Below, piece after piece: positions 57,565 to 64,000 of a stretch of DNA of 64,000 nucleotides. The notes beneath the pieces were generated by a model. The model made no database searches, had not been told where the DNA came from, and saw nothing but the letters and a program-made list of their open reading frames with translations. The stretch's first letter is position 1. Each line of letters opens with the position of its first letter. This DNA is from Macrocystis pyrifera (lineage: Eukaryota; Sar; Phaeophyceae; Laminariales; Laminariaceae), in contig JASSKH010000035.1 of assembly GCA_031763025.1 (NCBI GenBank), positions 408,320-472,319 of the forward strand, given 5' to 3'. The position numbers were made by a program, and so were the translations under genes.

Positions 57565-58570
57565 TGTCCCATTGAATCGGACAATTCTTACGCCCGCCTT
57601 GTCCTACCCGTGCGGAACCCTTGTACGTATACAAGTAGGATTCAGTGCATAGCTCTGCTTTTGTTATAGTGCATCACTCGCCGCTGAGCACAATTTCTCG
57701 AATCAATTTTTTTCACGTTCCCCAAAAAGTGAGCCTTATGTTCCTATTGTTTGTTTTTCATTCGGGGGTCCACAGTAGACTGTACCACAACTTATTGTGG
57801 TCTACCTGGTTCACCCCTGACACCTTTGCGGTTGATTTCCCCGCTTGATACACTCGGGAAACATGTCCGTCTCAACCATTACGCTTCTTCACCCTAATTA
57901 GTTTTTCGTTCGGGAATATTTGGTGCTTGTTTCAGAGCGCTCAAGGATACACTTCAAACTTTGATTATAATATTTTCGTGCGCTTGCGCAGCCTGCTGTA
58001 CGGTACGCACGCACACTTGTGTAGTCTATATTATTCCCCTATATAGGGGCTGCGGGATAACCGGCCGGAGCTATAACCTAAAGACGGGTGTTGTCGCGGC
58101 CCGTGATATGGTTTTCCCGGCCAATTACAACTGTAACTCAAACAAGCTTCGAAAGCAAGACCAGCGAACGAGAGAGAGGGGGGGGTGGGGCACGCTCGCA
58201 CAACAGTCGATCGACCGGAATATTGATATTCTGGTGTCACGGCATGGGTATTGCGTCAGTGATCATGAAATCGCCAAAATTGGAAATGGGAGACTTCTGT
58301 GGGAATGTGGCGGAATGCCGCATGCCACGAGTGTGCGACAGAGTTAGCCGCTGACTCTGTGGCATGGCGGTCTGCCGCCTTCTGTCACATCATATCGTTG
58401 CGGAGTACTCAGACCCCGCCCATGCCGACCCTTCCGAGGCTTCGCCATGGGCTTTCTCTCTTTCTGTGTCGTCTTTCCACGCATTTTCTTCAATTCCTAT
58501 CTTCTGGGAATCGTCTGGATTTCGTCTGTTTTAGGAGTGCCTCACAAACTATGCCGGGAAACACGTGTAG
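57565..58570. other. Unassigned region
   Basis: No recognised gene. Plus frame 57961-58347 (128 codons) has no family signal. Confidence 0.45.
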
Positions 58571-58571
58571 A

Positions 58572-58682
58572 CAGGACTGTGAACCGAAGAAGTAAAAATG
58601 GTTCGGTCGATTTTTCGTCGGTTTCGGTCGGTTTTGAAACAAAAACCGAAGCTAGACCGGAACCGAACCGAACACTTCTCAG
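58572..58682. mobile_element. hAT-like MITE fragment, CGGT/ACCG-rich
   Basis: CAGGACTGTGAACCGAAGAA is followed by TTCGGTCG repeats and then AACCGAA-type inverted repeats. The head resembles that of the next element (CAGGGCTGTGAATCG). Confidence 0.45.
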
Positions 58683-58811
58683 TCAGATTTGCCGTCGGTG
58701 TCAAGGCGAAATGAGCAAACGATTAGCTTTTCGAAGGGTTGGGGGTGTGAATATGTTGGTGGTTAGTAGCATGGGACGACATGATCGTATGGTGTCATGG
58801 TGTCTCGTGGC

Positions 58812-59078
58812 CAGGGCTGTGAATCGACGCGGGAAATGGCTTGATCGGTTTTTTTTTCGACGTTTTACCGAAAGTGTCGGTCGGTTTCGGCCTGTTTCGT
58901 GGTTCCCAGACATATATGTAGGGGTTATAGGCGTATGGGACAGGGGAAAACAAGCCGACCGGAAAAAAAAAAAAAAAAAAAAAACGGATTTTTCTTTCGG
59001 TTTGTGTTTCTTTCTGGCAACCGAAAAACAGACTAAAAAACTCGGTTTTCGGTCGGCGACCTTTCGATTCACAACCCG
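58812..59078. mobile_element. hAT-like MITE, 14-bp inverted ends
   Basis: GGGCTGTGAATCGA on the left and TCGATTCACAACCC with one mismatch on the right. The interior is rich in TTCGGTCGG and its complement and contains a 22-nt A tract near 58962. Ends of the form CAGGG(..)GTGAA are common in hAT elements. An 8-bp target duplication is not clear. The 222-codon frame across it is not a gene. Confidence 0.5.
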
Positions 59079-59598
59079 GCGTGTGCATCAAGCAATAGGA
59101 GTAAGTCTGACGTAATAGCAGCCCGCCGACGACGGTGTACGTTCGCACGAGGTTTTGCCTCGAAAATAGGGGAATTTGCTCTCTCTCTTTTCAGAACGAC
59201 GAGGAACGCTTTTCTCGAGGATATTCCTATTAGTGTCCCTGCCGTCTCTCCGGAATGCGGTTGGAGGAAATCACCAGGATTGTTCACGATGAATGCCTCT
59301 CGTACGATAGCGGTGTTTCGAATATTCCCGAGGATCCTCACTTGATTCTGCTATAGGGATTGTATACCTAACCCCCAATGCTCATTTTTGAGGAAGAGAA
59401 AGTGCCATTTGATGACTAGTCCCAAATATACTACCAAGTATTTAGTAGGCCCAACGCGAATAATATGGTAAAACACTATGAGCATTCAAACGCTATTGGG
59501 TTAAGGAAACCCCTATCATCAATCAGAAATATTGCCTCACAAGGAGAAAAAGTGCTACCCCTGTGGTGACACGCCTCTCACGGGCCATCGCCTATCCC
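59079..59598. other. Unassigned spacer
   Basis: CTCTCTCTTTTCAG at about 59179-59192 would make a good acceptor, and the following frame AFLEDIPISVPAVSPECGWR stays open to 59341, but no family or donor is recognised. Confidence 0.3.
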
Positions 59599-59741
59599 GC
59601 GGGTCGGGTCAGGACGTCCTCAACACTCCACGGGTCGGATCGCGCGCTGTCGCGTCGGATCACCAAACTCTCAGGCGTCGAGTCGGGGTCGGACCAGATG
59701 ACCCGATCCGACCCGGTCTGAGAGGTTTGACCCGACCCGTA
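59599..59741. mobile_element. MITE with GGGTCGGGTC inverted ends
   Basis: GCGGGTCGGGTCA on the left and TGACCCGACCCGT on the right. The interior holds GGGTCGGATC/GATCCGACCC inverted parts. About 143 bp, non-coding. Confidence 0.6.
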
Positions 59742-60417
59742 AACACCTGGAAATAGCGGCCAATACACTTCAGACCGAATTGGGTGACAAACAATATAAT
59801 TTCCAAACTGTCGGTAAATGGGCCGCAAAATGAACATTTTGGAAATCGTAATCGTTGAGATGGCGATCGATATTTTTGGGATCGAAATCGTTCGTGACCC
59901 AATTGGATCGGAAATGTGGTATTCGTGATTTCCTCCAACTGCTGGTTCACGTTCTCTCCCGCTTGGAAGACTGCCGTGCGCATTTTCGACAAAGTGCATA
60001 GCGATACTTATCTGGTACTTAACAGTGAAGAAACATCACGATTGACTCAGATTCTGTATTGACGAAATTCTCTGATTTATGTGCATTTATTTCTACGATA
60101 GTGATACGCAACAGAAGCGCACCAACACACCGCCAGTGCTTAAAAATGGGAAAAAAACGCAAACCGAACAAACAAAACATGAAATAAAACGAGTACTACA
60201 TGGTTGCTTGGAAAAAAGAAGTGGTTCTCCACAACATGTAACCCTCAACTCAGCAGGCGGGGCCCGGGTCCAGCATCGCTGCACACCCGGCTTGAAACAT
60301 GGACTCGAAGAAGTACTCTTAGATGGCAAAGTCCTCCAACATCGAGGCTTTGTGTGTTTGGTGTATACGATAATACGAATCAAAATAGTTTCCTCATGAT
60401 AATGTGGAGGGATACCA

Positions 60418-60583
60418 AATACCCGCGGGTACCCAACAACCCACGAGCACCCTGGTACTCGGTGACCCGGTTACCCATGACACAATTACCCGCAGGCTCC
60501 GAAAATCTGCGGGTTTTGAGATCGGACCTTAGCTGGCAGGTGGGTAAGACCCGTCCCGGTATACCCGCCGGGTACCCGGGTAA
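60418..60583. mobile_element. MITE with ACCCGCGGGTACCC inverted ends
   Basis: AATACCCGCGGGTACCC on the left and GGGTACCCGGGTAATT on the right. The interior repeats ACCCG/CGGGT in both directions. About 165 bp, non-coding. Confidence 0.6.
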
Positions 60584-62756
60584 TTGAAATCAGAGTCATG
60601 CCTCTTGTCGCGAATCCCGCGCGGGGGGGGAGCGATTGATTATCAATTGTAGTGGCACATATGTCAACAAAAACAGAGATAAGAGAAAGAAAAATAAGAT
60701 ATTATTTTTTTCCGGCGTTTTCAACGCGAGTGGCTGGACGAAGCTATCGAGGTTTTCGCGCTTTCTCGCCTTGAGGTGCCCCCTGCAACGCGGGCAACAA
60801 GGGCGCTACAGTTAAGTTGGATGGCAGCGGCTTCTTCCGCACCAAAAAAAATCTCGAGTAGACTACTTCAGAGCCGCGCTGGACGCTAGGACAACCCCCC
60901 TCCGCCCCAGAAGATGCGGCTTTGGACCCCCGAATGTTAAGATCAAGGGCCGAAAACGCCACTTGTTACAATCAAGGTCGGGACACGTTGCATCTCTTGT
61001 TTTTGCCTATTGAGCAGGTACTCGTTTGGACTCACATGTGATGTTTGCTTAGCGATGAAGAAGAGCAGCTAAATTCCTTTCGTGCGCGATGGAGACTGGG
61101 AGCAAAGCTCGTGCCTCGCTGGGAAATCCCCTGGTTCCCCATTTAAAATACGTCTCCCAAGTACTACAAATAAATACGGTCCCGATACTTGAACCCAGGT
61201 AATTACCGGCCTCTCACCTTCATTCAAACAAGTACCATAACACGAAGCTCTTGGTTGTATTGTAACGACGTCCCACGACCACACAGATGACGACCCTTAA
61301 TCTAGAAATGTTTTTTTCAGACATTATTTTTTCCTCGATCCCAACAGGAACCAAAATACCTGAACAGCCTACCAACCTAAAGATCCTTTCTCCCAGATTG
61401 TAATGGGACCTCTCATTTTGTCTGCCATCGAACCTTGCCTACGGGATCATTTTTTCGTCTGTCATGTCCTTACCGGAGATCTTGTTGTGTTGCGGGGTTC
61501 TGGGCGGTCGGCTTAAAAACCTTCAGTTCGTTGGGGTAGGACTAACGACTGGGTATATTCATCATTGTCGTGATGCGTGACTTTCCATTACCAAAGAATA
61601 GAGCGTAGGGTAGCCCGGACTCCCTCGCTTGATGCGTCCCTCCCTTGACTGCTTTCCGCTTTCTCCTTTTCGTTTTAAAAAAAAATATATTTCTCGCTTT
61701 TCTCTTTCGTCGTTTTCCTGCTTCGTAGCTCTTTCGCTTTTTTGTTTTTGCCTTATCTTGAACGCGCGTGTGTATTCACAGCTTATAACAGCTCTCTTTG
61801 CCGATGGACTTTGCTCCAGGTATGTTTTGTTTTTTGCGTCGCTCCCCCCCCCCATCTGCTTGCCTGCAAGTACGCAAGTCTGTGTATTCGTTTGGGTATT
61901 CTCTGGTGTGTTATCTCGTACCTGGTACCTGGTACGTGTTTTTCGCCTGTCCTCCTCCTTTGTCTCCTTTCTCGTTTTGCCTTTGGCTTTGATTTCACTT
62001 TGTTCTTGCTTGAGGTGTACGATATGCTATATTTTTATAATGTGTATCGTACTGCTTTGTATCTTTAGTCTTCATTTTGATTTTTCCTGAAGTAGTCTTC
62101 AACTCCTTCAGACAGAGTGTTTTCTTTAGCCTTCTGTGTGTGACCACGGACTACATACAGTAGATGTTTGGCGATGAGTACTTGTAAAAACAACGACAAC
62201 AATTTGACACACCACGTCAACGGCTGTCACCGTTCGTAACTGATTTTCCATTTCTACCGGTGTTTTTTAAAGAGAGGTGCGAACGGACTGTCACAGGAGT
62301 AAATAGGCGAAAGAGAGCATCCACCACGTATACAGCAGTTATGTATGGTAAATCGCGCCAAGAAAGGTGCGATACGATTAATGCCATTGATAGCCTTTAG
62401 TGTTTTTTTATCGAGATTAATCGACTATGAAAATGATATCGCGTGTCGCGATTAATCGCGATCTTCGGGCACTATGCGGTGCATTTCAAGAGGAACCCAA
62501 CACATATAGAACACAGTGGTCAAGGAATTGCCCAACACCTAGCGCAGCGACGCAGTGCAAGTTAAAACCATTAGGCATTACTTGCGTCAAACGTATTTTT
62601 GCTTTCGTTTGTTGTGATGCCCTGTTTCCTGCTAAGTCAATGGTACCCCCCCCCTATATTATGTACCTGGTATAAATATAGGTTGGGTTGGCGTCGGTTG
62701 GTAACGACACCGTAAAACACGCCTCTCACTGCGTGAGCTAGATAGCCAGGGTACCG
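60584..62756. other. Unassigned region with a weak tRNA-like site
   Basis: On the minus strand at about 61190-61250, TGGTACTTG... and GGGTTCAAGTA loosely resemble A and B boxes. A pyrimidine-rich stretch at 61630-62070 gives a plus frame of 153 codons (61629-62090) that is Phe/Ser/Leu-rich and probably compositional. No gene is called. Confidence 0.35.
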
Positions 62757-62773
62757 TTTTTTTTTTTTTTTTG
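62757..62773 (+). repeat. Poly-T tract
   Basis: An uninterrupted T run of about 17. It might mark the reverse-strand tail of an insertion, but no element was recognised on its left. Confidence 0.8.
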
Positions 62774-62927
62774 GCGGTTACCACGGCTGGCGGTCAAAGT
62801 TAGATCATTCTGGTGCGGGAAAAATATTTACTCCGCACGAGAGGGATGATCGTATTACGTAGTGTGTATATATCTGGTGAGGCACCCACGAGGCAGTTAC
62901 ACAGTAACCCCATTGCTGTCTCTGGAA

Positions 62928-63190
62928 GTGGCCACACCAGACATCAAATCAATTCATTGATGCCGTCATATGCAAGAAAATCCGCCTCTAAAGCGTTTCT
63001 TAGTAGGATGCAGCTCACCCTTCATGCGACTTGCCCAACACCTCACGGTGCTTCGCGCTTGGTGCGAGCAATGTCTGCCTGGTCGGTGAAAACCCGACGT
63101 GTTCCGTCCCGGCATTGTGGGGATGCGAGGGTCTATGGTCACATGACTACGGCCATGCACGATAATGAGTACACCCCCCCCCTCCCCCGT
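62928..63190 (+). mobile_element. SINE-like repeat A, copy 2
   Basis: Same order of landmarks as at 23758. It ends ACTACGGCCATGCACGATAA, then TGAGTACACCCCC and poly-C. The 3' ~90 bases match the LINE 3' end: TTCCGTC.CG, GGATGCG.GGTC.ATGGTCA and ATGACTA.GGC. It lies about 100 bp from a truncated LINE. Confidence 0.7.
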
Positions 63191-63296
63191 ACCCTGCTGA
63201 TCTGCGTCGGCTGCGTCACTGTGATGTTATATTTGCGGGACCCTTCCCTATTCTTCCCTTTTTTCCGATTACGTTTAGCCCCCCCCCCCCCCCTAG

Positions 63297-64000
63297 TTGG
63301 CAACAGTACAAATAACAGCAGCTACAAAAATTCCTAAGATGCTCAAGTACGACTAGTAATACAGTATTAAGAGCAGAACTGGGAATGCGCCCACTCAAGA
63401 CAAATATCGACATGAGAAAGTTGAACTGGCAATATAAAGTAAGGAACATGCCAAAAAAGAGGTTGCCAGCCATAGTTGATAGAGCTGTATGGGAGAAAGT
63501 ATCAAAAGGACGAGCTGGAATAAGGTGGGATGGCGTAGTTGAGAAAGTATGGAAGGATCTAGGGGGAAACCAAGTAGAGATGATGTCCGCCGGGAAGTTT
63601 GGGAGGTACACGGCAGAAGCAGAAGAAAGGATAGAAAGAAGGGAAAGGCTAGCGCTAAGAAACAAGGTGGAATCGGAAAAACACTTGGAAATATACGGGG
63701 GATTGAGGGAAGGAATAGGAATGAAAACGTATTTGCATGGCCCAATGGACTTCGCGAAAACGCTGAAACTGCGCTTTCGTGTAGGGGACCTGGACCTGCC
63801 AGAAAGAAGAAAGAGGTACACCAGTAGCCGGGAAGAGGAGGAAGTAGACGCACAGATGTGCCCGTGTGGCAAAGCAATAGAGAGTAGAACTCACATAGTA
63901 GGAGAATGTGAAATATACAAGGAGGAACAGGATGTGTTAGAAGATGAGATGAGGAAAATAGACGAATGTGACATGGAGGAGTTTGATACAATGAATAGCA
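63297..64000 (+). pseudogene. LINE, second 5'-truncated copy, cut by window edge
   Basis: Begins abruptly after a poly-C tract (63279-63293) at TTGGCAACAGTACAAATAAC, corresponding to 36325 of the first copy. One frame shift occurs near 63340. From 63385 the frame is open to the window end without stops and reads MRPLKTNIDMRKLNWQYKV, GRAGIRWDGVVEKVWKD and CPCGKAIESRTHIVGEC. Sequence agreement with 36345-37020 is very high by eye. It keeps Trp and Glu where the first copy has stops, so it is the less damaged copy. Confidence 0.8.

Noticed and set aside
58447..59115. 222-codon plus frame rich in Arg/Lys/Phe
   Set aside because: It crosses two CGGT-rich MITEs and an A tract; the Lys run is the A tract.
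1..64000. Bacterial, phage or organelle origin
   Set aside because: Spliceosomal-type introns, LINE and Gypsy remnants, MITEs and large satellites, with no operons, ribosome binding sites or organelle genes, all point to nuclear eukaryotic DNA.

Overview
This window looks like nuclear DNA of a eukaryote. Coding stretches are split by introns with GTGAGT/GTAAGT-type donors and CAG acceptors, there are no operons or bacterial ribosome sites, and most of the sequence is mobile elements, satellites and microsatellites in many states of decay. The LINE and Ty3/Gypsy remnants and the exonuclease-domain gene remind me of algal or other protist genomes, possibly a stramenopile alga. That is a guess from memory of the families; nothing in the sequence proves it. 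I see no CRISPR, no rRNA and no intact housekeeping gene.

Layout. 1-4.7 kb: unassigned sequence, a short foldback element and a decayed LINE endonuclease fragment. 6.07-8.65 kb: a palindrome-rich element built from 43-bp units, with 19-bp inverted ends. 8.8-15.3 kb: the best gene, a multi-exon protein with a zinc-binding and DDE-like N-terminal part, a DEDDy 3'-5' exonuclease and a long C-terminal region; it carries frameshifts and a changed catalytic residue. 16-21.9 kb: duplicated repeats, two tRNA-like modules and a roughly 185-bp palindromic satellite. 21.94-28.04 kb: a 6.1-kb block between perfect 21-bp inverted repeats and TTAA duplications, filled with nested MITEs, a SINE-like repeat, a small tandemly copied exon and poly-C/poly-G tracts. 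28-36 kb: further tandem repeats. 36.0-40.9 kb: a LINE 3' part ending in a 36-nt poly-C tract, abutting a broken Ty3/Gypsy pol. 41-44.7 kb: minisatellites, an (ACAG)n microsatellite and a second palindrome array with 42-bp spacing. 46.5-49.5 kb: a probable two-exon membrane-protein gene on the minus strand. 53-57 kb: tandem repeats. 57-61 kb: MITEs of hAT-like appearance. 63-64 kb: a second SINE-like copy and a second LINE copy running off the edge.

Connections. The LINE 3' end and the SINE-like repeat share their last ~90 bases and both run into poly-C, which suggests a LINE/SINE pair with a poly-C tail. The two palindrome arrays (6-8.6 kb and 42.8-44.7 kb) have unrelated motifs but the same plan: dyad motifs every 42-43 bp in three blocks oriented forward-reverse-forward. 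I consider this shared architecture the most novel signal in the window.
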